Source: Pararhodonellum marinum
Lineage (GTDB): Bacteria; Bacteroidota; Bacteroidia; Cytophagales; Cyclobacteriaceae
Assembly: GCF_015354735.1 (NCBI RefSeq)
Contig: NZ_JACEFJ010000002.1
Location: 682,001-746,000 of the forward strand
Reading direction: 5' to 3'
Length of the DNA: 64,000 nt
The translations under genes were made by a program, and so were the position numbers. Shown here piece after piece: positions 1-8,088 of the stretch. The stretch's first letter is position 1, and the number at the start of each line of letters is the position of its first letter. A model generated the notes under the pieces. The model was not told where the DNA came from, ran no database searches, and was given only the letters and a program-made list of their open reading frames with translations.

Positions 1-211
1 GTACAAAATGCCTGAGAACCTGAATGCCAAGATGGTATTGGGAGCCTCATTTCTGGCAGCGATTGGCTTTACCATGGCCCTGTTCATCAACTCCCTGGCA
101 TTCGAATATCAGGTTTATCTCGAACAGGCCAAGATGGGGATCTTGTTGGCCTCTTTTCTTTCCGGCCTGTTGGGTTATTACATCACCAAGAAGGCGATTG
201 CTCATCGGTGA
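1..211 (+). CDS. nhaA: Na+/H+ antiporter NhaA, C-terminal fragment (cut by window edge)
   Basis: Only the last ~69 codons are present; the frame is open to the window start, so the gene begins outside. The visible part has two hydrophobic segments, with GASFLAAIGFTMALFINSLAF and then an AKMGILLASFLSGLLGY-like helix. This matches the final two transmembrane helices of NhaA, an inner-membrane antiporter that exchanges Na+ for protons in pH and salt homeostasis. It ends with TGA at 209-211, followed by about 175 bases without a gene. The family call rests on this well-conserved tail only. Confidence 0.8.
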   Translation, partial: YKMPENLNAKMVLGASFLAAIGFTMALFINSLAFEYQVYLEQAKMGILLASFLSGLLGYYITKKAIAHR

Positions 212-336
212 AGGTGATTGCTTCCTGAACCAAATAAGAGGTATGGATATATTGAATCAAATTCAGATACATTGTGAGATTCGATGAAGGTCCTATTTAG
301 TTTTCTATTTGCCTACTAGAAAAAAAGACCGTACAG

Positions 337-356
337 ATACTTCCATGAGGAAGTAT
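337..356. repeat. Perfect 8-bp inverted repeat (hairpin) between convergent genes
   Basis: The arms atacttcc (337-344) and ggaagtat (349-356) flank a 4-base loop. The repeat sits between the end of nhaA and the end of the convergent HIT gene. No long T-tract follows on either strand, so a terminator role is only a guess from position. Confidence 0.4.
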
Positions 357-387
357 AAATTTACAAAATGTTAATTGAGCGTGTGAT

Positions 388-774
388 TTACTTTTTAGAA
401 GATGGATAATCCTTCTTTTCCGGCACCACCCCTCGAACTCCTCCGAAAGGGTTATCCACATCTCCTTGATAACGGGGAATCAGGTGGATATGGGTGTGGG
501 GGATGGTTTGACCTGCGACAGTGCCTATTTTGATGCCAATATTGAAGCCATCCGGATTATACTTTTTTTGAAGCAACTCTTTGACAAAATTGAGCATAAA
601 CACACAGGCGGACTGTTCGCGGAAAGTAAGATCGAAATAATTATCCACATGCCGCTTGGGTATGATAAGGGTATGGCCGGGATTCACTGGGTACTTGTCG
701 GAAATGGCGAAGGCGGTGGCGGATTCGGTGATCAATTCTGTTTCAGGGTCCGGAAAACAAAATGGGCAATCAAT
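388..774 (-). CDS. HIT-family hydrolase (histidine triad); start uncertain
   Basis: HIT proteins hydrolyse or transfer nucleotide phosphates in the cytoplasm. The triad HTHIHLIPRY lies near the C-terminus, and the body has the usual PGHTLIIPKRHV segment. The reading frame continues upstream of the first possible TTG (735-733) through DCPFCFPDPETE. This CPFC segment is the usual N-terminus in this HIT subgroup, so translation should start before it. No in-frame ATG or GTG exists between there and the TGA at 813-811. The coordinates use an ATT codon (774-772) as the least bad start. Two upstream ATGs (821-819 and 814-812) lie in other frames, so a one-base frameshift is the alternative. The family call is firm; the start is not. 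Confidence 0.75.
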   Translation of the reverse strand: MDCPFCFPDPETELITESATAFAISDKYPVNPGHTLIIPKRHVDNYFDLTFREQSACVFMLNFVKELLQKKYNPDGFNIGIKIGTVAGQTIPHTHIHLIPRYQGDVDNPFGGVRGVVPEKKDYPSSKK

Positions 775-901
775 ATCAACGGGCTTTGGTTGCTGATGTT
801 GGAAAAGATTTCATCTCTCATAAAAATTCCCGGTTTAAAAGTTTAATTCTAATTTAACGAAAAGTTTTTTAAACATATTGATCCAACATAAAACACCTAT
901 T

Positions 902-1303
902 TCACAAAAACCCCACCTCCTTCAATTCATCAGCAAACCGATGCAGATTCTGTTCTATTTTTTCCACGGTTTTCTTTCCGGGTTTTCGGCGTCCGGTTAC
1001 ATAGTGGCTTAATTGTCCTTGGTTTATACCTGTGATTTTCTCCAAGCCGGCAAGGGTCAAGACTTTACTATAGTAATTCAGAAAGGAAGCAACATCATAG
1101 ACAAACTCAAATTGAGCTTCAACAAATGCTTTTCCTTTTCTCATATAATGTTGTTTCATTTCTTGGTATGAATTCAAGAAATCCTGTATCGCTTCATTGG
1201 CGGTATTTCCCTCACCGATTATACCATAAGGAAGCTTGTTGGTTTCAATATATGCACCATAAGTGCCATCATCTCCTCTTTCGATTTTCACTTTGACTTC
1301 CAT
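902..1303 (-). CDS. hicB: HicB-family antitoxin with C-terminal helix-turn-helix
   Basis: This 133-residue protein has an N-terminal HicB-like partial RNase H fold (about residues 1-55, with GDDGTYGAYIE and NEAIQDFLNSY). A C-terminal XRE-type DNA-binding domain (about 80-130) carries GINQGQLSHYVTGRRKPGKKT. HicB antitoxins bind and neutralise HicA and repress their own operon. The gene lies 58 bases downstream of hicA on the same strand, giving the usual toxin-first order. An XRE-type C-terminus instead of a ribbon-helix-helix is a recognised HicB variant. ATG start at 1303-1301. Confidence 0.85.
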   Translation of the reverse strand: MEVKVKIERGDDGTYGAYIETNKLPYGIIGEGNTANEAIQDFLNSYQEMKQHYMRKGKAFVEAQFEFVYDVASFLNYYSKVLTLAGLEKITGINQGQLSHYVTGRRKPGKKTVEKIEQNLHRFADELKEVGFL

Positions 1304-1361
1304 TTTTCACGGTTTTTATTTTACAATTTTTAATTATTGAATGTTGACTAATGCCTGGCTT

Positions 1362-1547
1362 TCATTTGATTCCTGCATCTTTTAAGATCGCATTCAGTGT
1401 GCCTTTTTTTACTTCTTGGCTTTTGTGGTGGGATGTTTGAAATTCCTTTCCGGTAATAGGGCTAAACCAGATGGGATGCCTCCCTTCATCTTCGACTTGA
1501 TAACAGCCATTTTTTTTAAGTTTTCGCTCAAGCTCAGAATATTTCAC
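1362..1547 (-). CDS. hicA: HicA-family mRNA interferase toxin
   Basis: HicA toxins are small double-stranded-RNA-binding-fold ribonucleases that cut mRNA. The 61-residue product reads KYSELERKLKKNGC, then GRHPIWFSPITGKEF with the predicted catalytic His in GRH, then a basic stretch ending GTLNAILKDAG. This is the usual HicA order and length. I chose the GTG at 1547-1545 because the conserved domain begins there. A TTG at 1574 would add nine residues that fit the family poorly. It should be the first gene of a hicA-hicB operon. Confidence 0.85.
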   Translation of the reverse strand: MKYSELERKLKKNGCYQVEDEGRHPIWFSPITGKEFQTSHHKSQEVKKGTLNAILKDAGIK

Positions 1548-1679
1548 AGGCAAACAATAAATTAGATTACACAAAACAATGATACGAATATTAATATCAA
1601 TTTCAAAAAAATGAAACAGTATTAATCTAGGCTAATATTATTTCAGACGATTTGTTTTGCTAAGATAACACCTCCTGGT

Positions 1680-1895
1680 CTATTCCTTCCCCCTCATCAC
1701 ATAAATCGGCCTCCTCTGAAAACTGTAAATCAAATAAACCAGGCAAGGGAGAATAAATACACTTCCTACAAGCCGGGCAATGCCAAGGGCATTGATGGTG
1801 GCCATGTTGGCGACGGCTTCTTTTAGGCTTACAGAAGCACCTTTAAAAATCATAGATGAAGTGTAGATGCTGAAAAAGAGGGCAAACAGGATCAT
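1680..1895 (-). CDS. Small two-helix membrane protein, possibly the tail of a broken gene
   Basis: I do not recognise this 71-residue product. It has two hydrophobic segments (about residues 1-16 and 38-58) and a basic tail, RRPIYVMRGKE. The DNA just upstream (about 1896-2050) contains short open stretches in other frames. One reads LPLTWRYLRKNRHLKARF and runs into the same spot one base out of frame, so the ORF may be the 3' part of a longer frameshifted gene. The gene lies downstream of the large helicase on the same strand. Confidence 0.35.
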   Translation of the reverse strand: MILFALFFSIYTSSMIFKGASVSLKEAVANMATINALGIARLVGSVFILPCLVYLIYSFQRRPIYVMRGKE

Positions 1896-2087
1896 GGATA
1901 AACCTTGCCTTCAAGTGCCGGTTTTTTCTCAGATATCTCCAGGTCAGGGGAAGGGAAATGCTTGCCGATTTGATAGTCCCCATTCCCAAGCTTTTGATCT
2001 CAGTGACCTCATCGCACGCTGTGATTCCTCACCCTTGACCATAGGTTTCTTATGTATTACTCGAACCTTTTTTTCACCTGGCAAGCT

Positions 2088-5000
2088 TTACTTGGTATCA
2101 TGGTTATCAAAATTGTCCCCATCCCCCTTCCTCCCCAAAACCACCTCCGGCAACACCACCAATGCCTCCCGTTCAGTATCGGAATCCTTCCAATAAACCA
2201 GCCAGTTTACGCTGACTTTCTGAATATGGTAGCCTTTAACAGCAAGGTCATCAAGGGTCTTGCAAAAAGCTTTTGAAAACCGCAGGACCGCATGGCCTTG
2301 GGCATTGAAACATTCATAATCCTGGTACCTTAAAGTAATCCCTGGTCTGAGTTGGGAAATCAGTCGCTGTCGGCTATGGAAGAAACTCAAAAACACATCT
2401 TTGTGGGTAAGTGGTAAGACCAATTTGTCGGTATCCTCAAATGGGTTGGTCTCTGCTTTGAATTTTATGGAAGGTACTTTCAGGTTGTCTAAATACTGCC
2501 CCTGACAATGAATGGACAGCAGGCTTTTGGCCCTTGTCATGCCCACATACAAGAGCCGTTTTTCTTTGTCTTCCTTCACCTGCCTTTGCTGCAACATCAG
2601 AAAGACCTGGTCAAATTCCCTGCCCTTGGCTTTGTGGATGGTGGATACAAGTATGCTATCAGAAGAATGCCTATAAAAATCCTCCATTCGGGATTCGGAT
2701 ATAAAGGTCTCCAAATCGGTTTTGAACCTGACTTTTGGGTAGATTTTCTCAAAGTCCTCCAACATGTTGCTGATCCATTCGAAAGTGCTACTGCCTCCAA
2801 ACTCCTTTTTCAAGACCTGTTTGGCCTGAATCCACTTTTCTTCCAAAATGGTAGATTCACTTGGCTGTAACCTAAGTGCCTTGAAAAATGTCCTCACTTC
2901 GTAGAGTTGTAGCAGGTTGAATAGATCGTTGCTCTGCACCAAACTTGCAGGAAGTCCCCCCTGCAGCAGTAAGCTGACTACTTTGAGGGCCTCTTCATTG
3001 GTTTTGGTCAGGACCCCTACAGTGCCCATCAGGTCTGTGGATAAAATCTCCTCCACCATGGGTTTGACCATAAAATCTCCGGCATGTTTGGTCAGCCTGA
3101 GTTCACCGGGGCTTTGGTCCCTTGCCATGATGGGCGTATGCTTCAGCCTATGGTCAATGGTCTCCACCCATTGGTTGGTAAAGTCCACCAGATTGCCCTT
3201 GCTTCGGAAATTTTCCACCAATTCATATTTGATGGCCTTTTTTTCCGTGATGAACTTTTCGAGGTAAATGGAACTTGATCCCCGGAATTCATAAATGTTC
3301 TGATCATCGTCTCCCACTGCGATGACCCGCATTTCCTCATTTTGCTCCATCAAGGCTTCCAACAAGGCAAATTCTTCGGCACTGATGTCCTGGGCCTCAT
3401 CGATGACCAGGACCGTCTTGGTGATTTCCTTCACTTCTGCCCTGTTTTCCCGGACAAGGGTGGTGGCCTGAGCGATGATTTCTCCGGATTTTTCCAGCGT
3501 CCCCATTTTCCCCAACAGGTCAAAACAATAGGAATGAAAGGTCTTGATGTCCAGATAAAGGGCTGCGTTTCCAATGAGCTCCATCAGCCTCTTTTTAAAT
3601 TCCGTTGCCGCCGCACGGGAAAAAGTAAGCATCAGCAACTGTTCCTGCTTGACATCTTCCATCAGTAACAAGGCCGCCAATTTGTGTACAAGGATCCGCG
3701 TTTTGCCGCTGCCCGGGCCTGCGGCCACCACGATATACTTGGAATTTTGGTCCTTGATGATTTTCAGCTGTGAAGGGGAAAGCTCCCCAAAAAGCTTTTT
3801 GAATTTGGCAGGAGTGATGTTCTGACTGATTTCCCGCTGCCTGTTGCCCTTGAAATATTTGTTGAGAAAAGCAGGATAATTCATTTGAAAGTAATCCTCC
3901 ACAAACCGCAGTGCCTCCCTGTAATCGGCAATCATCTTTTTGGCATATTCCCCTACGATGTGGATCTGTTGCACTTTGTTTTCGTAAAACCGTTCCAGCT
4001 TTTGGTAATCATCCTGCTTGTACCGGGTCTTGTTGTCCTCCACTGTCCTTTCGATGGTAAGCTTGTTGTACAAGACCAAAAATCCGCCTTCGATTTTCAG
4101 GGATTCTATGCGGGAGAGGTAGAAAAGGGCATCCTCCACTTCAGCAGAAGTGCATTCCGTTACAAAAAGGTCACTCGAAGATTCAAAGCCCTCTTTGAGT
4201 TCCTGAACTGAAAAATCCACTTGCATTTCTTCTGAAAAGAGTGGCCCTTCAGATTCAGCTCTCTTGGCATGTTCAAAGAGATATTGAATGATAAATTTGG
4301 ACAGCTCGTGCCTTTTTCTGAACCTTTCTTTCAGGACTTCCAGGGGCAGATTCAACTTCAGTTCTGCATGGTTTTTGGAGGTTTTGGAAAACCTCTTGCT
4401 GACCCAATTTTTGATGCCCCAGTAATTGAGGACTGAGCGGATCCGCACCGGAGTTACGTCCTGCAATCCCTCGTGTTCTGCGGATTCATTTAAGGCTTTG
4501 AGGTTGTAAACGTCCGTTTTTTGGGAAAACTGACCAAGCAAAAAATTCTCCAATAGACCAAAAGCATCCACTATATCCAAGGAACGGTTGACCTTTTCGG
4601 ATTTCCGTACAAAGGCTTTTAGATCTTTGGCATCTGCCAGAATCTTCTCTTGCCTAAGCAGTTGAATGATTTCAATCACCTCTTCTTTGACGATGCCCAA
4701 ATGGTCAGCGATGTAATCGATTCTGGCTTCCGCCTCTTCATCCTGATTTTTTTGCCTGCTTTTGGAGGAAAACAGTTTTTTGATGATTCTAACCGCTTTT
4801 TCCTTTTGCTTCTCGGAAAAAAGGGTAGATGCATCGATTTTGTTGATGGCTTCCTGTGCGGTTTTGGCCTGAATGCTGCTGGCAAAAATCCGGGGCATAT
4901 TTTGGCCCCTTTTGAGGTAGCCTGCATCTTCCAAGGCAGCAATCGCTGTGGTCACCCGGGTTTCTATATCCAGAATGGAGTCATCCCAGCCAGCTTTCCG

Positions 5001-6917
5001 GGCAATTTCCAGGGCGGAGTTGGACACCTGTCTCCGGTAGCGGGTCAATTCCTTAATGGCTTTCCACACCTGTTGAATTTCTTTGAGGGTGAGTTTGGTC
5101 TGATTGAGCAGGATAAAGTGCTTGCTGAGGTCCTCCTCGTCAAACAGGACAAAGCAATCCGCCTCGATATTTTCGTCCCTGCCGGCCCGGCCAGCTTCCT
5201 GAACATAATTTTCCAGGGAATCGGAAATTTCAAAATGCACCACCAAACCCACATCTTTTTTGTCTACGCCCATACCAAATGCAGAAGTGGCCACCATGAT
5301 GTCCACCTCTCCGGCTATGAAGGCGTTTTGGTTTGCGGACTTTTCCGATTTATCCATTTTACCATGATAAGCCCTGGCCTGGAAACCGTCCTTGATCAGT
5401 CTTTCTGCCAGTTGAAATGCCTTTCTAGTCCGAGAGACATAGATGATACTGGGGCATTGCTTGGCCTCCAATAAATCCCGGAGGGCGCCATATTTATCCT
5501 CCTCTTTGTTCCTTTCCACCACTTCAAAGGTCAAATTGGTACGGGAAACCGTAGAACGGAAAATATCGAGGTTCAGGGAAAGCTTTTCCATGAAATAACT
5601 CCGGATATCTTCTATGACCTTTTGTTTGGCAGTGGCGGTAAAGCAGGAAACGGGGATGGGGTCATGCAGTTTTTTCTTTTTTTCCAGGGATTTGATAAAA
5701 TCTGCGATATACAGGTAATCAATCCTGAAGTCCTGTCCCCAAGAAGAAAAACAATGGGCCTCATCGATGACAAATCGGTTGATTTTCCTGCCCAGTAAAA
5801 GCCGCTCAATGGATCTGGAGCGAAGGGATTCGGGTGAGATATACAAGAGGAAGGCAGATCCCTCTTCCACTCTTTCAAATGATTTGGCCCTTTCGATAGG
5901 ATCCAATAAGCCATTGATGGTAACCGCTTCGGTGATTCCCAACGTCTCAAGGTTATCCACCTGATCTTTCATCAGAGACTGCAAAGGAGAAATGACCACT
6001 GTAAGGGCCATTTCATTTCTGCCAGCCATCAGGGCAGGCAATTGGAAAGTGATGGATTTTCCTCCTCCGGTAGGAAAAATGGCCAAAAGGGATTTTCCAT
6101 CCACCGCAGCCTGAACGGCTTTTTCCTGTAAAGGCTCACCACCGTAAGACCTGAATCGGTCAAAACCAAAAATCTCCTTCAAGCCCATTTGTACATCATG
6201 TTTTTCATTGCAAAAGGTACAACCCTGTAAGCATGGTCGGCCTCTCAACAAGGTCATCAAGCGGTCGGTTTCGGGAAATTGCCGAAGTACCCATGGTGGA
6301 GTAATGCTAAAACGGTCCCCCCCGTGGATCAGGGAGAGTGCATACGCCAAAGGCAGGGGATGCTTTTCCACCATCCTTTCCAGATTGGCATTGATGCAGA
6401 GCAATCCTTCAAATTTTTCCCGGATGTATTGAGCTGGATGATCCACGGATCTCCTGAAATCCAAAAACTCAAAAAACCCTTTAAAGGCCTCTTTATCATG
6501 GAGAAGGGCATGGTAAATATCCTGAATTTCTGAATCCAGGGATTCGAAAGCACTGAGCTCATCAAAAAAAAGATCCTTGGCTTTTAGCGCATCATGATAG
6601 GGATTGTTAAGGCTGTCCGTCTGAAGCTTGTCGTCCTTGACCAAGTGATGATAGGGTTGTTTGGGAAACAGGAGTGGGGACAGATAAAGCGTATCCATCA
6701 CCTTGCCAAACACTGCCCCTTTTTGCCGGAGAAATTCAAGATCATGATCGAGGATATTGTGGCCACAGACAAAGTCTGTGTTTAAAATAAATTTTGAAAA
6801 ATCGTCAAAGTCTCCGGAATGAAAGCTGCTGCCATCAGACTTTATGGCCCCATAATCGAAAATTTTCCCGCTTTGGGGATCAACTTCGATATCAATAAAA
6901 CCAATCAAGCCATTCAT
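2088..6917 (-). CDS. Exonuclease-like / RecQ helicase / UvrD-type helicase fusion protein
   Basis: This 1,609-residue protein holds three modules. Residues 1-120 resemble a DEDD exonuclease, with DIE at 9-11, GHNILDHDLEFL at 52-63 and HDALKAKDLF at 108-117. Residues 255-600 are a RecQ SF2 helicase: Walker A PTGGGKS at 282-288, DEAH at 385-388, and QEAGRAGRDE at 573-582. Residues about 1045-1500 are a UvrD/Rep SF1 helicase, with AGPGSGKT at 1066-1073, VIDEAQD, GDDDQNIYEFRG, STIHKAKGREFD and LLYVGMTRAK. Between modules 1 and 2, C229, C233, C236 and H240 could bind metal. Both helicase cores look intact. The product presumably unwinds DNA in repair or recombination; its exact role is unknown. 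Large RecQ-UvrD proteins occur in other Bacteroidota. Confidence 0.85.
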   Translation of the reverse strand: MNGLIGFIDIEVDPQSGKIFDYGAIKSDGSSFHSGDFDDFSKFILNTDFVCGHNILDHDLEFLRQKGAVFGKVMDTLYLSPLLFPKQPYHHLVKDDKLQTDSLNNPYHDALKAKDLFFDELSAFESLDSEIQDIYHALLHDKEAFKGFFEFLDFRRSVDHPAQYIREKFEGLLCINANLERMVEKHPLPLAYALSLIHGGDRFSITPPWVLRQFPETDRLMTLLRGRPCLQGCTFCNEKHDVQMGLKEIFGFDRFRSYGGEPLQEKAVQAAVDGKSLLAIFPTGGGKSITFQLPALMAGRNEMALTVVISPLQSLMKDQVDNLETLGITEAVTINGLLDPIERAKSFERVEEGSAFLLYISPESLRSRSIERLLLGRKINRFVIDEAHCFSSWGQDFRIDYLYIADFIKSLEKKKKLHDPIPVSCFTATAKQKVIEDIRSYFMEKLSLNLDIFRSTVSRTNLTFEVVERNKEEDKYGALRDLLEAKQCPSIIYVSRTRKAFQLAERLIKDGFQARAYHGKMDKSEKSANQNAFIAGEVDIMVATSAFGMGVDKKDVGLVVHFEISDSLENYVQEAGRAGRDENIEADCFVLFDEEDLSKHFILLNQTKLTLKEIQQVWKAIKELTRYRRQVSNSALEIARKAGWDDSILDIETRVTTAIAALEDAGYLKRGQNMPRIFASSIQAKTAQEAINKIDASTLFSEKQKEKAVRIIKKLFSSKSRQKNQDEEAEARIDYIADHLGIVKEEVIEIIQLLRQEKILADAKDLKAFVRKSEKVNRSLDIVDAFGLLENFLLGQFSQKTDVYNLKALNESAEHEGLQDVTPVRIRSVLNYWGIKNWVSKRFSKTSKNHAELKLNLPLEVLKERFRKRHELSKFIIQYLFEHAKRAESEGPLFSEEMQVDFSVQELKEGFESSSDLFVTECTSAEVEDALFYLSRIESLKIEGGFLVLYNKLTIERTVEDNKTRYKQDDYQKLERFYENKVQQIHIVGEYAKKMIADYREALRFVEDYFQMNYPAFLNKYFKGNRQREISQNITPAKFKKLFGELSPSQLKIIKDQNSKYIVVAAGPGSGKTRILVHKLAALLLMEDVKQEQLLMLTFSRAAATEFKKRLMELIGNAALYLDIKTFHSYCFDLLGKMGTLEKSGEIIAQATTLVRENRAEVKEITKTVLVIDEAQDISAEEFALLEALMEQNEEMRVIAVGDDDQNIYEFRGSSSIYLEKFITEKKAIKYELVENFRSKGNLVDFTNQWVETIDHRLKHTPIMARDQSPGELRLTKHAGDFMVKPMVEEILSTDLMGTVGVLTKTNEEALKVVSLLLQGGLPASLVQSNDLFNLLQLYEVRTFFKALRLQPSESTILEEKWIQAKQVLKKEFGGSSTFEWISNMLEDFEKIYPKVRFKTDLETFISESRMEDFYRHSSDSILVSTIHKAKGREFDQVFLMLQQRQVKEDKEKRLLYVGMTRAKSLLSIHCQGQYLDNLKVPSIKFKAETNPFEDTDKLVLPLTHKDVFLSFFHSRQRLISQLRPGITLRYQDYECFNAQGHAVLRFSKAFCKTLDDLAVKGYHIQKVSVNWLVYWKDSDTEREALVVLPEVVLGRKGDGDNFDNHDTK

Positions 6918-7010
6918 TGATCAAAAATTAAGGTTAATTGACAGATGCAGGTAGCCAATCCCCACAATAATATTTATTTTAGTCGAATCCATCACCATAA
7001 AACCCAGCTT

Positions 7011-8015
7011 ATGCAAAGAATCCTGCCTTATTTCCTTGTTTTGACCTTATTTTATCAAGCCTGTCAGCCCGCAGGACCTCAAATCAAGCAAGATGCTCAT
7101 ATCGAGATGTTTGACGATAAGGTTTTGTCATTGATTGATCCGGATACGAAACCGGAAATCATTTCCTCAGGACATGAATGGACGGAAGGGCCCTTGTGGC
7201 TGGAAGAATCGAATACCTTGCTTTTTGCCGATATTCCCAACAATGCCATCTATCAGGTCAGGGATGGAGTAAGCAGCCTATACCTGAAACCCTCAGGATA
7301 TACCGGTAAAACACCACGTGGCGGAGAGGTGGGGGCCAATGGCTTGCTGCTGGACCCGGAAGGCAGGCTGGTCATGTGTCAGCATGGGGACCGCCGGATG
7401 GCGAGGATGGAAAGTGCTCTCGATGATCCGCAGGCTGAATTCACCACATTGGTGGACAGCTATCAGGGAAAAAGATTGAACAGCCCCAATGATGCGGTGT
7501 ACGACAAAGCCGGAAACCTTTACTTTACCGACCCGCCTTATGGACTGGAATTGAATATGAATGACCCGGCCAAGGAGCTTGACTTTCAGGGCATTTATTG
7601 CCTGAAAACCGATGGTGAACTGTTGTTTTTGGATACCATGAGCCGTCCCAATGGAATCGCTTTTTCTCCTGACCAAAGTAGCCTGCTAGTCGCCAATTCT
7701 GACCCAAAAGCCGCGCTTTGGTACCGGTATGATGTATTGGCACCGGGGGTGTTGGACAACAGGACTTTGTTTTATGATGCGACCTCTTTCGTGGGCAAGG
7801 CAGGTTATGCGGGTCTGCCCGATGGCATGAAGGTGCACAGTGCCGGGTTCCTGTTCGCTACCGGGCCAGGAGGTGTATGGGTGTTTGACATGAATGCCAA
7901 ACCGGTAGCCAGAATTGCCACAGGGGAAGCCACTTCCAACTGCGCTTTTTCCGCAGATGAAAAGTGGCTTTTTATCACTGCTGACAGTGAAGTGCTGCGG
8001 ATGCGGTTGAAATAA
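7011..8015 (+). CDS. SMP-30/gluconolactonase-like lipoprotein
   Basis: The 334-residue product starts with a lipoprotein signal ending FYQAC, so it is probably anchored in the envelope. I preferred ATG 7011 to the in-frame start at 6945 because it places this signal at the N-terminus. The rest is a six-bladed propeller of the SMP-30/LRE family: HEWTEGPLWLE, then LNSPNDAVYDKAGNLYFTDPPYG, then MSRPNGIAFSPDQ, which carry the typical metal-site Glu, Asn and Asp positions. Members hydrolyse sugar lactones such as gluconolactone. The exact substrate cannot be read from sequence. It is transcribed divergently from the helicase gene. Confidence 0.8.
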   Translation: MQRILPYFLVLTLFYQACQPAGPQIKQDAHIEMFDDKVLSLIDPDTKPEIISSGHEWTEGPLWLEESNTLLFADIPNNAIYQVRDGVSSLYLKPSGYTGKTPRGGEVGANGLLLDPEGRLVMCQHGDRRMARMESALDDPQAEFTTLVDSYQGKRLNSPNDAVYDKAGNLYFTDPPYGLELNMNDPAKELDFQGIYCLKTDGELLFLDTMSRPNGIAFSPDQSSLLVANSDPKAALWYRYDVLAPGVLDNRTLFYDATSFVGKAGYAGLPDGMKVHSAGFLFATGPGGVWVFDMNAKPVARIATGEATSNCAFSADEKWLFITADSEVLRMRLK

Positions 8016-8088
8016 TATACTTTTTGAAGGGGAGCTTTATCCAAAGCAAATCAATTGCAAGATCACTGCATTAGCGGTTTTTGGAAGT

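Noticed and set aside
466-846. Plus-strand open frame across the HIT gene
   Set aside because: Its sequence is the antisense shadow of the HIT domain.
4650-5474. 274-codon open frame on the plus strand inside the helicase gene
   Set aside because: It is antisense to the RecQ module, which has clear motifs, and its translation shows no domain.
6198-6233. CxxxCxxC motif suggesting a radical SAM domain in the large helicase
   Set aside because: No TIM-barrel or SAM-binding motifs surround it; three Cys and a His between two DNA-processing modules fit a metal site better.
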